DNA from: CAYXDO01 sp964463485
Lineage (GTDB): Bacteria; Myxococcota; Kuafuiibacteriia; Kuafuiibacteriales; Kuafuiibacteriaceae
Assembly: GCA_964463485.1 (NCBI GenBank)
Contig: CAYXDO010000052.1
Span: 1-64,000 of the forward strand
Reading direction: 5' to 3'
DNA: 64,000 nucleotides
A model generated the notes under the pieces. It did not search any database and was not told the origin of the DNA. It was given only the letters and a program-made list of their open reading frames with translations. Every line of letters starts with the position of its first letter. Positions within the stretch are counted from its first letter, which is position 1. A program made the position numbers and the translations under genes. This document shows, in pieces, positions 1 through 8,799 of this stretch.

Positions 1-19
1 GTTGGCTTCGGCAGGCTTC

Positions 20-100
20 GTAGGCGTGGGCGTGAATCGTGGGCGTGGGCGTGGACGATTTCGTGGACGTGGGCGTGGAACCTGGTCGTGGAGGTGGACG
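20..100. repeat. Low-complexity GTGGGC/GTGGAC repeat
   Basis: Degenerate tandem hexamers of the GTGGGC/GTGGAC type run through this stretch. It lies between the window edge and the RND remnant and is unlikely to be coding, although it is open in two forward frames. Confidence 0.5.
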
Positions 101-127
101 AAAACACTCCGCCGATACTCTCAGACT

Positions 128-349
128 TCAAAAGTGGCACGTCTTCGTGAGCATTCCAAGACTCATGGCCAGGCGGATCTGCGCCCACTTGATTTCCTCC
201 AGACTCGGCGCGAGCAACTCGTACATGACCGGGGTCACCAGGCGACTCAGCAGCGTGGACGAAATCAGTCCGCCGATGATCACCCAGGTGAGCAGAGAAT
301 CGTGTCTTCCTTCCACCGCATCGAATACGCGCAAAAACCTCCATTTCAC
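128..349 (-). pseudogene. C-terminal remnant of an RND heavy-metal/multidrug efflux transporter
   Basis: The minus-strand peptide contains WVIIGGLISSTLLSRLVTPV followed by MYELLAP. This is the last transmembrane helix signature of HME-type RND pumps (CzcA/CusA family, usually about 1,000 residues). Only about 45 recognisable residues remain, then a hydrophilic tail to the stop at 128-130. Sequence on the N-terminal side (above about 350) no longer resembles a transporter and runs straight into the kinase gene on the other strand, so the rest of the pump was lost. I read it as a decayed gene end left by a rearrangement. The alternative, a short protein starting at the ATG at 349, is unlikely because the helix would have no partners. 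Confidence 0.6.
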
Positions 350-398
350 GTGCGACGCGACCGCCCCTTCCAGCCGAGATCCTGCTATCGTTGGCTTC

Positions 399-2096
399 GT
401 GCCGGAGCTTCCTCGGCGGTTTGGCCCCTACGTGCTGCTCGAGACGTTGGGTCAAGGATCCATGGGCGAGGTCTATTTGGCTCGACCCGCGCGGGTTGGG
501 ACGGGTTTCCCACAGCGGCTCGTCATTAAGAGACTGCTGAGTGATCTCGCGACTGAGGACTTCGTGCGTCGATTTCGGCACGAGGCCACGATCGCGACCC
601 GGATCGAGAGCCCTCGCGTGACTCGGGTGTTCGACGTCGGCAAGGTCGGAGACGAGATCTATTTTGCAATGGAGCTCGTTTCGGGCTGGAGCCTTGGTCG
701 AGTGTTGAAACGATTCAAGGAGCTTGGTCGGGTGATGCCGATTTCGACCGCGATCGATTGCGCGGCCGGAATTCTCGAGGGGCTGGCGGCGCTTCACGAG
801 GTCAAGGACGAGCGCGGAATCCCAATGGGATTCGTGCACCGGGACATCTCACCCAAGAACGTCATGATCGGCTTCGACGGAGCACCTAAACTCATCGATT
901 TGGGACTCGGCAAGTCGAAGGTACAGGACTGGAAGACGGCGACCGGAGCGTGTATGGGAACGCCAGGATACATGTCGCCCGAGCAGGCCTTTGGCCGGGA
1001 GGTCGATTCGCGTTCGGACCTGTACTCGGCAGCGACGATTCTGTTCGAGCTTCTGACGAACGAGCCCTACATTCCGCGCGGGTCGCTGGCTTCGATGCTC
1101 GTGGCCTCTGGGTCACCGAAGTTCCGGTTGCCATCGTCGATCCGGCCCGGAATTCCGAGGGAGCTCGACCGACTCATCGAGGCGGCGTTGTCTCCTGACC
1201 CTACTCGACGCCCGGGGAGCGCCCGCGCTTTTCTTCAAGCCTTCGAGCCAGCGACACAGACTCACGAGAGGCCTGCGACACTCGCGGATCTCGTCGGCGC
1301 CGAGCCCCCCGAGGAACTGACCCGCGCCGTCACTCGGTTCGAGGCGAGTGTGATTCCGGGCGACCTCATGGAGCCCACGGATATAAAGACGGTGACTTGG
1401 GCTCGAAGGCCGATGGAAATGGAGAGCACGGAGCCTACCCTCGAGGCGCGACAACCGCCGATTTCGGGTTTGGCTCGGTCTCGTCCGTCCCGCTGGCTGT
1501 GGATCGTGGCGGGGAGCGCCGTGATCGTCCTGCCCGCGATGTTCTTGCTCGGGGTGGAGACTCAGAAGCTGCGGATCGTGACGCCGGCTGAGTCTCGGCC
1601 GGTTGAGCTCCCGCCGGTAGTGACCGCCGCGGTTCCCTCGGGCGAAGAGCGTCCGAACGCCGCGCCAGGCTCCGGGGAGCCGAGCTCCGCCGAGCCGACC
1701 CGCGCGCAGAAGACCGAGCCGAAGCGCCCTGCTGAGTCGCCTGGCCCGGTCGATCGTGCCCTACCCACTCCGAGTATGAAAAGAAGGGCGCCGCGGGACC
1801 TGCGCCGCTTTGGCGCCGCGGCTCAGGAACCGGCTCGCGCGGAGAAGCTCGACAAACCCGAGTCGAGCCGGGTCGATGGCCTGGTCGATGGGTCGGCGAG
1901 AGCGGCCGCGGATCTAGTCGTTCAACGAGCAACGTCGCTCAAGCGGAGGGAGAAGGAGCTGACTCAGGTCGAGCTCGACGACCTCGACGAGATCATTACG
2001 GATGCTTCCCTCATTCGGACCGCAAAGAGGATCGACGAGAGGGCGCTGCGCGCGCTCGAGGCCCGCCTGAGGAGGTTGGAGGGGGCCCACGAGTAG
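399..2096 (+). CDS. Membrane-anchored Ser/Thr protein kinase (Hanks type)
   Basis: Cytoplasmic protein kinase with one membrane helix. The kinase domain spans about residues 8-270: glycine-rich loop LGQGSMGEV, ATP lysine in VIKRLL (about K44), catalytic loop FVHRDISPKN (D149), DLG in place of DFG (167-169), and GTPGYMSPEQ. All catalytic residues are present, so it should be active. A helix follows at about 364-386 (WLWIVAGSAVIVLPAMFLLG), then a Pro/Ala/Glu-rich segment and a charged helical C-terminus that probably lies outside the membrane. The frame is open upstream to 39, but that part overlaps the RND remnant and the GTGGGC repeat. The GTG at 399, just before the kinase fold, is the likelier start, though it has no strong ribosome site. 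Substrate unknown. Confidence 0.8.
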   Translation: MPELPRRFGPYVLLETLGQGSMGEVYLARPARVGTGFPQRLVIKRLLSDLATEDFVRRFRHEATIATRIESPRVTRVFDVGKVGDEIYFAMELVSGWSLGRVLKRFKELGRVMPISTAIDCAAGILEGLAALHEVKDERGIPMGFVHRDISPKNVMIGFDGAPKLIDLGLGKSKVQDWKTATGACMGTPGYMSPEQAFGREVDSRSDLYSAATILFELLTNEPYIPRGSLASMLVASGSPKFRLPSSIRPGIPRELDRLIEAALSPDPTRRPGSARAFLQAFEPATQTHERPATLADLVGAEPPEELTRAVTRFEASVIPGDLMEPTDIKTVTWARRPMEMESTEPTLEARQPPISGLARSRPSRWLWIVAGSAVIVLPAMFLLGVETQKLRIVTPAESRPVELPPVVTAAVPSGEERPNAAPGSGEPSSAEPTRAQKTEPKRPAESPGPVDRALPTPSMKRRAPRDLRRFGAAAQEPARAEKLDKPESSRVDGLVDGSARAAADLVVQRATSLKRREKELTQVELDDLDEIITDASLIRTAKRIDERALRALEARLRRLEGAHE

Positions 2097-2428
2097 TACG
2101 GCCAGCGCGCCTTGCACGCGCGGTTGGTGCATACTCGGTCGGACTGACGAGTGAGTACGCCTCGGGCAGACGTCAGGAGCGTTCTCCGCTCCAAAGAAAG
2201 GCATTTTCCCAGAGTCACGACTCGGCGCCCGTTGGTTTTCGTCGCGTTTTTGCGGCCTCGTTCGGTCGGTGGCGTTGCCGAGTACGTCCCCAGCACAGGC
2301 TCCTGTCCCGTGATTCCGGTGCGAATGGTCGTCCTTCGGTCCCGAGGAGCGTCGATTCTCTTGGTCGTTTGGAAGCGCGCCTCGAGTCGCGCGAGCCTGG
2401 TACTCGTGACTTCGGAGGCCTCACTCTG
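2097..2428. other. Intergenic region, no gene seen
   Basis: The open frames here have shadow-like composition on both strands. A GGAGG at 2414-2418 is the ribosome site of the next gene. No convincing promoter or hairpin was seen. Confidence 0.4.
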
Positions 2429-3280
2429 ATGAGCTGCTCTCGTCGTTTGCCGAGCTTCCTGTTCGTCGTTCCGGGAGCTCTCGTTCTCTTCGAAACTTCG
2501 GCCGTGTCTGCCCCGCCCCGTCGGATTGTCGTGATGACCAATGTCGTGACCGCTCCCGAAGGTGACAGCGGTTGGACCGCGGCTCAACTCACCCACGACC
2601 TGTCGAGACTCGTCGAGTTTGCGCCGGACTTGGAGTTGGTGCGGGACATCGATCGAGGTGGGCGTCGTGAGGAACTCGAGAGCTGCGGCTCCGACCCTGC
2701 GTGCTCGAGGCGGGTGCTCACGGAGGCGGGCCTGGACTTGATGCTGAGCGCTGTGGTGATTCTCACGAGCCAACCCCCGACCCTCTCGCTTCGACTCACG
2801 GACGTGCAGGCGCCGAAGGCTCGAAGCGCAGTGCTGACTCTGCCGTCCGACGGACCCTCAGCGACGCCTGAGCTCGCTCCAAGGGTACTTCGGCTGTTGA
2901 CGGATGGGGGTGTGAAGATCGGCGGGCGCCTGGTCGTGACCGCCTCACCTCGGGACGCGACGGTGATGGTGAGCTCGGCGGCGTCTCCGAACATGTGGCC
3001 CGTCCCGCCCGAGGGAGCTGTGCTGACGCCCGGAAAGTACGCAGTCAGCGTCGTTCTGGATGAGTATGAGCCGAAGCGGCTCGACGTCGTGGTCCGCAGC
3101 GGTGGCCAGACCGAGGTCAAGGCCGAGCTCGAGAGAACGCCTTCGATCTTCGCAGGACCCTGGATTTGGCTCGGTGCGGGGGTGATGATCGCAGCGGGAG
3201 TCGCGGCGGCCTTGGTGATTTCTGGCGAGGCAGAGTGTATCTGCGCAGGTCCGGACCCGAACGACTGCCGGGGCTGTTGA
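2429..3280 (+). CDS. Exported PEGA-like protein with C-terminal membrane helix
   Basis: 283-residue protein. The ATG at 2429 is preceded by GGAGG at 2414-2418 and gives a signal peptide (RRLPSFLFVVPGALVLFETS, cleavage after AVSA). An earlier in-frame ATG at 2369 would bury that signal. The middle part is a globular region that may bind or sense something. Residues about 175-235 (RLVVTASPRDATVMV, TPGKYAVSVVLDEYEPKRLD) match the PEGA surface-domain pattern. Near the C-terminus is a helix (WIWLGAGVMIAAGVAAALVI) followed by a short Cys-rich tail (CICAGPDPNDCRGC). It directly follows the kinase gene on the same strand, as PEGA proteins often do in myxobacteria. Specific role unknown. Confidence 0.7.
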   Translation: MSCSRRLPSFLFVVPGALVLFETSAVSAPPRRIVVMTNVVTAPEGDSGWTAAQLTHDLSRLVEFAPDLELVRDIDRGGRREELESCGSDPACSRRVLTEAGLDLMLSAVVILTSQPPTLSLRLTDVQAPKARSAVLTLPSDGPSATPELAPRVLRLLTDGGVKIGGRLVVTASPRDATVMVSSAASPNMWPVPPEGAVLTPGKYAVSVVLDEYEPKRLDVVVRSGGQTEVKAELERTPSIFAGPWIWLGAGVMIAAGVAAALVISGEAECICAGPDPNDCRGC

Positions 3281-3326
3281 TGCGAGGGGCTCCGCGACCC
3301 TCGCCGCTTGGGTGGCGCGTTTGCTC

Positions 3327-4711
3327 TCAGTTGGGCTCAGGTTTAGACAAGACACTCATACAGGTCGAACCCATGATTTGGCTACTCGCGACCAATAGGC
3401 CGGCTTTCTGCGCGATTACGACATGGACATTGTGCGGTCCAATGGTGGTGCCTGCAGTGCAGACGCCAAATCCAGGTGAATACAACAGGACCTGCCCAGC
3501 CTCCGTCCCCGCGGCGAATCCGTCCTGCCACGAGGTCATCGACAGGGGGAGCGAGCCGAGTGCGGTCGCGACGATCTCCCAGGTACGTGGCTTCGATCGC
3601 CACCAGAACCTGCCCGAGCCAGAGGCCGCGATGGGTCCCATTCGAGGAAGGAAGACTCCACTAGAGAAGCCTTCGCCCGACCCCGTCGGCTCGGACGTGG
3701 CTCCATCGAGCGAAACAATCAGCGCTTCCTCCGAGGAGGTCGAGAGGGCGATAACTTCGTCGCTTCCAAGCGGGATGAGCCCGCCCAAATACTGAAGGTA
3801 GGGCAGGGACCCCGCGCATTGGTGGAAGTCGTGAACGAGCTCTGGACTGGCCAAGGGATCGAGCCGAACACGCAACACGGAACCGCAACCCGTCCAGACG
3901 ACCAGCATTTGCGGTGTGGCGACCAACTCGAAGGGGTCACTTTCGAGGTCGGAATGTGCGTCATTTTCAGGGCCGGGATCGACCTATCCAGCTCAGCAGA
4001 AAATAGCCCTCCATTTCGCTCTCCAACCCACAGGCCACCGTCCGGCCTCATCGCGCCTGCGCGGATGTCTACAGACGGATCGACTTGGACTTCCCTCGCA
4101 TCCTCGCCGTCGAACAGGACCGGGTGCCCCGACCACCGGAAGAGTAGAGAGCTGGACTCGTCGAGGCGCAGGCCTGAGATGAATCCGTCGCCCTCGGGGC
4201 ACGATACCTCTCGAATCGTGAGGTTATCGCAGGGTCCAGGCTCTGGGACGACCCAATCGGCCGTGAGCGGTCGAGCGGGCTGATCGGAGGGTCCCGCGAA
4301 AGCATATTCGTCTTGGATTGGACTGTCGACCCACCAAGCAGCCGGACGGAGCCGTGGGTCGTTTGAGCCCGCGAAACGCAAGAGCCCTTCCTCGCGCTCA
4401 GCGTTCTCCGGAAGTGAGTCCTCGGAGTATCCGACCAAGATCAAGGACGTGGGAGTCTCACCGTTGGACTGCAACTGGACGTGGAGCTGAGTTTGGGGCC
4501 CCGTTGAAACGAGCTCGAGCCCCGTCGAGCCAACCAAGCCCCCGTCAGCCGTGACGAGCGCTCCGATACGATTGATTCCGGTCGGCAGGGCTCGCGACTC
4601 TACTGCGACCCGAAGCTCGCTAGGGCTACAGCAGAGAACGAAGCCCGCGAGAAGGCCGGCAAGGCCTTTGGACGGGTCAGCGGTCGTGTTTGAAGGGGTC
4701 CGCACCGACAT
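3327..4711 (-). CDS. Beta-propeller-like lipoprotein, broken by one frameshift
   Basis: The N-terminal half reads from 4711 and the C-terminal half is in another frame from about 3935 to the stop at 3327. The junction falls at a short G run (AAGGGGTC, 3931-3938). One extra base would join KVTP to FELVATPQMLVVWTG and give about 460 residues. The start at 4711 gives a lipobox (LLAGFVLCC). Repeated hydrophobic strands with VWVG/FAAG-type ends suggest a beta-propeller. It resembles three other lipoproteins in this window (8800-10293, 34539-35834, 47656-48945) in length, lipobox and strand pattern. The frameshift may be a sequencing error or a real lesion. Function unknown. Confidence 0.65.
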
Positions 4712-4745
4712 TGCGATCGCGGTCGTGAGTCCTGGCCCGGTTGCG

Positions 4746-4949
4746 ATGACGCGGCTCCTTCGCAGGATGATACCTACTTCGTTCCGAAGACTGGCAAGGT
4801 GGACACTGGTAGGGCTCGGCGTCACTTCCGTCGGACTCCTCGGAGTGCTGCTCGACCGCCTGGAGCGACGACGCCGACAAACAGACATCGATCGACGATT
4901 CGATCGCGGATCGACCGGCGCGCAGCCACGTAGGCGCTCACGAGCCTGA
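4746..4949 (+). CDS. Possible small membrane protein
   Basis: 67 codons with one hydrophobic helix (WTLVGLGVTSVGLLGVLL) flanked by Arg-rich ends. It lies between two minus-strand genes and overlaps neither start. No ribosome site is visible before the ATG and Arg-rich composition is common in shadow frames here, so this is tentative. Confidence 0.25.
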   Translation: MTRLLRRMIPTSFRRLARWTLVGLGVTSVGLLGVLLDRLERRRRQTDIDRRFDRGSTGAQPRRRSRA

Positions 4950-5140
4950 CACCGCATTGACGAGCTCATGGATCGTGCCGAACCCAGGCATCTTTGCACC
5001 TTCGTTGGTCAAGAGCACGGTCAATGTGGTCGACTCTTCATCGTCTCCGATGACTTGAACCCACACCATCTTTCGACCACCTTTCGGAGGATCTCGAGGG
5101 CCTCGATGGGGTTGTCGTTCTGGATCTGGCCGGCGCGCAT
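4938..5140 (-). CDS. Small protein downstream of pilT, probably frameshifted
   Basis: A sensible N-terminus starts at the ATG at 5138-5140 (MRAGQIQNDNPIEALEILRK), 12 bases after the pilT stop. A sensible C-terminus lies in the next frame (VWVQVIGDDEESTTLTVLL, then GFGTIHELVNAVSGS) and ends at 4938. They join at about 5080 with a one-base shift, giving about 65 residues. Alternatively only the part from the internal ATG near 5066 (43 residues) is made. Not recognised. Confidence 0.35.
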
Positions 5141-5152
5141 GGCGCAAATTTC

Positions 5153-6229
5153 CTACTGTACGTAAAGCGCGCGCTCGAAGTCGGAGGGTGTGGTCGCCGC
5201 TGCTTTTGCGGTCTCGAGGGTGATGAGTCCTTTGCGGTAGAGATCGCGGAGGTGTTGGTCGAACGACTGCATGCCGGTCTGACCGGCGTCACGTTCGATG
5301 GCGTCTTTGATCTCGGTCGTTCGCTCTTTGACGCGGATGTACTCTCGAACCGACTTGGTGACGCGCATGATCTCGACCGCGACGACGCGACCGCGGCCGT
5401 CCGCGCGGGGTAGGAGGCGCTGGCTGAGGGTCGAGTGGAGGTTGTCGGAGAGTCGATAGCGCACGGACTCGTGTTGCTCGATGGGAAAGACGGAGATCAG
5501 TCGTCCGATGGTTTTGGACGCGTCGGTCGTGTGGACGGTCGAGAAGACGACGTGGCCGGTTTCGGACGCCTTGAGGGCGATGTCGATGGCCTCGGCGTCG
5601 CGCATCTCGCCGACGAGGAGCACGTCGGGGTCTTGTCGGAGCGCGGCGCGCAGCGCGATGGAGAACGTGGAAGTATCCGTGCCGATCTCGCGCTGGCTCA
5701 CCGAGGCTTGGAGATCTTGGTGCACGTATTCGATGGGATCTTCGATGGTCACGATGTGACATTTTCGCTGGGCGTTGATGTGACCGATCATGGCGGCGAG
5801 CGTCGTGGACTTGCCGGTGCCGGTGGCGCCGGTGACGAGCACGATCCCGCGCTCTGCGTTGGCGAGGTCGACGACCTGAGGCGGGAGGCCAAGCTGGGAG
5901 AGCGTGGGGACCTTGGTAGGGATGATGCGCAAGATTGCGGTGTGGCAACCGCGTTGACGATAGATGTTGACGCGGAATCGGCCGACGCCGGGGACGGCGT
6001 AGCTGCAGTCGTATTCTTTGATTTGGTCGATGGCGTCGCGGATCCGCGGATCGGCCACGAGGTGAACACAGACGGCGCGAGCGTCCTGGGGTGTCACTGG
6101 CGGGGTGCCGAGCGACTGGAGGGCTCCGTTGAGTCGAACGTGAACCGCAGCGCCGACCTTGATATGAATGTCGGAGGCTCCGTGGCGCACTGCTGTGGCC
6201 AACACTTCGTTCAGCTTCTGAACCTGCAC
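5153..6229 (-). CDS. pilT: PilT-family retraction ATPase (paralogue 1)
   Basis: 358-residue secretion-type hexameric ATPase that would power type IV pilus retraction at the inner-membrane base. The N-terminal PAS-like part (GASDIHIKVGAAVHVRLNG) is followed by Walker A GATGTGKST (134-142), the Asp box IVTIEDPIEY (159-168), Walker B DVLLVGEMRD (202-211) and the His box TGHVVFSTVHTTDA (224-237). Length is typical of PilT (about 345). The C-terminus (SDFERALYVQ) is almost the same as that of the second PilT at 22266-23411, so the two are paralogues. No pilB, pilC or pilin gene is nearby, so whether this copy drives pili or another machine is open. Confidence 0.9.
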   Translation of the reverse strand: MQVQKLNEVLATAVRHGASDIHIKVGAAVHVRLNGALQSLGTPPVTPQDARAVCVHLVADPRIRDAIDQIKEYDCSYAVPGVGRFRVNIYRQRGCHTAILRIIPTKVPTLSQLGLPPQVVDLANAERGIVLVTGATGTGKSTTLAAMIGHINAQRKCHIVTIEDPIEYVHQDLQASVSQREIGTDTSTFSIALRAALRQDPDVLLVGEMRDAEAIDIALKASETGHVVFSTVHTTDASKTIGRLISVFPIEQHESVRYRLSDNLHSTLSQRLLPRADGRGRVVAVEIMRVTKSVREYIRVKERTTEIKDAIERDAGQTGMQSFDQHLRDLYRKGLITLETAKAAATTPSDFERALYVQ

Positions 6230-6279
6230 GGGTTCGAAGACTACACGAAACCAGGCCTTGGGGGGTTATCGGAAAACAC

Positions 6280-7947
6280 TCATTCCATGCCGAAGATCTC
6301 GTCGCCTCGGAGGTCGAACTTCTCTGCCAGCGGTCGCTTTGGGAGGCCCGGCATGCGGAGGATCTCACCGGTGAGCGCGACCACGAAGCCTGCGCCTGCG
6401 GAGACCTGCAGTCGCCGAACGTGGATGTCGAAGCCTTCGGGCCGGCCGCGTCGGGTGGGGTCGTCGGTGAGGGAGTTCTGAGTCTTGGCGACGCAGACGA
6501 GCAAATTCGAGAAGCCCGCTTTGTCGATGGCCTCGAGATCTCTCTTTGCCTCGTCGGACACGACGATCCCGCGGGCGCCGTAGACCTTTTGGGCTACCGC
6601 CTCGATTTTTTTCGAGATGGAGTCCTTCTCGTCGTAAGCATAGCGAACGGGGCTCGATTTTGCCGTGGCCTTGACGGCTTCGGCGAGGGTGAGTGCGCCT
6701 TCACCGCCCTTTTGGTGGTGGTCGCACGCGGCGAAGCGGATTCCGAGGCGCTCGGCTTCGTCTGCGATCGCCGCCAGCTCGGCGTCGGTGTCGGTGCCGA
6801 ATCGGTTGAGTGCGACGACCGGTTCGTAGCCGAAGCCTCGGGCCGCCTCGATGTGGCGAACGAGGTTTGGAATCCCGCGTCGCACCGCATCTGCATCGGG
6901 TGCGCTGAGCTTGTCGGCAGGGATGCCGCCGTGCATCTTGAGTGCTCGCACCGTCGCCACGAGGACGACCGCGGCCGGCTCGAGCCGCGCCATCCGGCAC
7001 TTGATGTCGAAGAACTTCTCGCCGCCGAGGTCGAAGCCGAACCCGGCCTCGGTGATCGTCCAGTCGCAGAGGTGCATCGCCATCCGCGTCGCGATCACGC
7101 TGTTGCAGCCGTGAGCGATGTTGGCGAAGGGGCCGCCGTGAACGAGCGCAGGGCCGCCTTCCAGCGTCTGAACGAGGTTCGGCCACAAGGCGTCGCGAAG
7201 CAGCGCCAACATGGCTCCCGGCGCGCCTACGTCCTTGGCGGTGACGGTCGCGCCTGAGCGCGCGTGACCCACGACGATGCGCGAGAGCCGCGCCCGAAGG
7301 TCCTCGCCGTCGTCAGCGAGGCACAACGCGGCCATGACTTCGGAGGCGGCGGTGATTTCGAACCCGGCCTCTCTCGGCACGCCTTCTTTGGCGCCGCCCA
7401 AGCCCACGATCAACCGCCGCAACGAACGATCGTTCATGTCCATGACGCGAGACCAACTCACCCGCCGAGGATCCAAACCCGTCTTCTCCGGCTCGAAGTG
7501 AAGCTGATTGTCGATCAACGCCGCGAGCAAGTTGTGCGCGCTCGTGACCGCGTGAATGTCACCGGTGAAGTGCAGGTTGATTCGATCGGCCGGCCTGATC
7601 TGCGCCAGACCGCCCCCCGTCGCGCCGCCTTTCATCCCGAGGCACGGACCGAGCGAAGGCTCCCTCAAGGCCAGGCACACGGATTCACCGAGCTTCCGAA
7701 GCCCCTGCGCGAGGCCGATGCTCGTCGTCGTCTTTCCTTCTCCGGCGGGCGTCGGCGTGATCGCCGAGACCAGCACGAGCTTCGAGTCACCGGACTTGCG
7801 TGGCAGTCGCTTGACCACACCGGGATCTATTTTTGCGGCATAGTTCCCGTAAGGCTCAAAATCGTTTGAGCCCAAACCGAGTTCCGAAGCCACGTCGGCG
7901 ATCCGTCGGGCCGGGATTTTTTTGGCGATTTCGAGGTCGATGGCCAT
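6280..7947 (-). CDS. fhs: Formate-tetrahydrofolate ligase
   Basis: 555 residues, the usual length. It catalyses ATP-dependent formylation of tetrahydrofolate to 10-formyl-THF, feeding purine and formyl-Met synthesis or one-carbon interconversion in the cytoplasm. Visible signatures: the P-loop region TPTPAGEGKTTTSIGL (64-79), REPSLGPCLGMKGGATGGG, and VHGGPFANIAHGCNSV. The start at 7947 (MAIDLEIAKK) fits the family. The open frame extends to 7986, but those 13 residues do not look conserved. The neighbour at 8037 is transcribed divergently. gcvP, about 28 kb away, is the only other folate-linked gene in the window. Confidence 0.95.
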   Translation of the reverse strand: MAIDLEIAKKIPARRIADVASELGLGSNDFEPYGNYAAKIDPGVVKRLPRKSGDSKLVLVSAITPTPAGEGKTTTSIGLAQGLRKLGESVCLALREPSLGPCLGMKGGATGGGLAQIRPADRINLHFTGDIHAVTSAHNLLAALIDNQLHFEPEKTGLDPRRVSWSRVMDMNDRSLRRLIVGLGGAKEGVPREAGFEITAASEVMAALCLADDGEDLRARLSRIVVGHARSGATVTAKDVGAPGAMLALLRDALWPNLVQTLEGGPALVHGGPFANIAHGCNSVIATRMAMHLCDWTITEAGFGFDLGGEKFFDIKCRMARLEPAAVVLVATVRALKMHGGIPADKLSAPDADAVRRGIPNLVRHIEAARGFGYEPVVALNRFGTDTDAELAAIADEAERLGIRFAACDHHQKGGEGALTLAEAVKATAKSSPVRYAYDEKDSISKKIEAVAQKVYGARGIVVSDEAKRDLEAIDKAGFSNLLVCVAKTQNSLTDDPTRRGRPEGFDIHVRRLQVSAGAGFVVALTGEILRMPGLPKRPLAEKFDLRGDEIFGME

Positions 7948-8036
7948 GGCGGGGCCCAGGCTCGGTCGAGACGAGGAGAATCGCAAGCGCGCACGCGCGA
8001 TTGCAGAGGAGCGGCTGAGCGCGGCAGGATGGAGCC

Positions 8037-8786
8037 GTGCGCAAAGACACTGCGCTCGCTCTTCGCGCGATCAACGCGGAGTTTTACGGCGGAAGGGGCC
8101 AAGGCGGCTCGTCGGCGGACGCGTTCGCCGAGAGCCGAACCCGGCCCTGGCCGGGATTCCTTCGTGCCCTGGACGCAGCTCGGCGAGCCGACGCCGCGAA
8201 GCCCTTGCGCATCTTGGACGTGGGCTGTGGACCTGGCCGACTTCCGACCTTCGCTCTTTCGCGCGGGCCGGTCGATTATCTCGGCATCGACGCCTCGCCC
8301 GAGCTGATCGCGATCGCGCGGGAGCGCCTTGGCACGAGTGCGAACCTAGACCTTCGGGTCGTCGATGTCTTGGACGAAGCCCTTCCGCGAGGGCCTTTCG
8401 ATATGGTCGCCGCGTTCGCGGTGCTTCACCACGTTCCCGCCCGATCCACTCGGCTGGAGCTCGTCGCGCGGCTCGCGCAGCAGGTCGGTGACGCCGGCAC
8501 GCTCGCCCTCAGCGCTTGGCGGGTCGACGAGCCTCGTTTCCGGAGAAAGCAGTTGGAATGGGCACGCCGCCCGGAAATCGACCCTGACGACCTGGAGGCG
8601 GGTGATCGACTGCTCTCCTTTCGGGGCGCGATGAGATACGTTCACGCGGTCGATGATGACGAGTTGGCTGCGTGGGCCGAGGCCAGCGGCCTGCACCTCG
8701 TCGAACGCTTTTGGTCCGACGGCCCGGGTGGGACGTCGAACTCGTACCTCGTTCTTCGCCGCGGAGGATCTTTCGCCGCCAAGTGA
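8037..8786 (+). CDS. Class I SAM-dependent methyltransferase
   Basis: 249 residues starting at GTG 8037, preceded by an AGGATGGAG stretch. Motif I is LRILDVGCGPGRLP, the acidic residue after strand 2 is in YLGIDASPEL, and the motif IV region is DMVAAFAVLHHVP. The C-terminal part (RYVHAVDDDELAAWAEASGL) resembles the Trm9/ALKBH8-type group that modifies wobble uridines in tRNA, but the match is partial and the substrate cannot be fixed by eye. It is followed after 13 bases by a lipoprotein gene on the same strand. Confidence 0.8.
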   Translation: MRKDTALALRAINAEFYGGRGQGGSSADAFAESRTRPWPGFLRALDAARRADAAKPLRILDVGCGPGRLPTFALSRGPVDYLGIDASPELIAIARERLGTSANLDLRVVDVLDEALPRGPFDMVAAFAVLHHVPARSTRLELVARLAQQVGDAGTLALSAWRVDEPRFRRKQLEWARRPEIDPDDLEAGDRLLSFRGAMRYVHAVDDDELAAWAEASGLHLVERFWSDGPGGTSNSYLVLRRGGSFAAK

Positions 8787-8799
8787 GTTCGCACTTCCC

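Noticed and set aside
39..398. Upstream extension of the first kinase
   Set aside because: Overlaps GTGGGC repeats and the antisense RND remnant; the kinase fold begins at about 420.
5289..6368. 359-codon minus-strand frame overlapping pilT
   Set aside because: Arg/His-rich shadow in another frame of the same strand; no motif.
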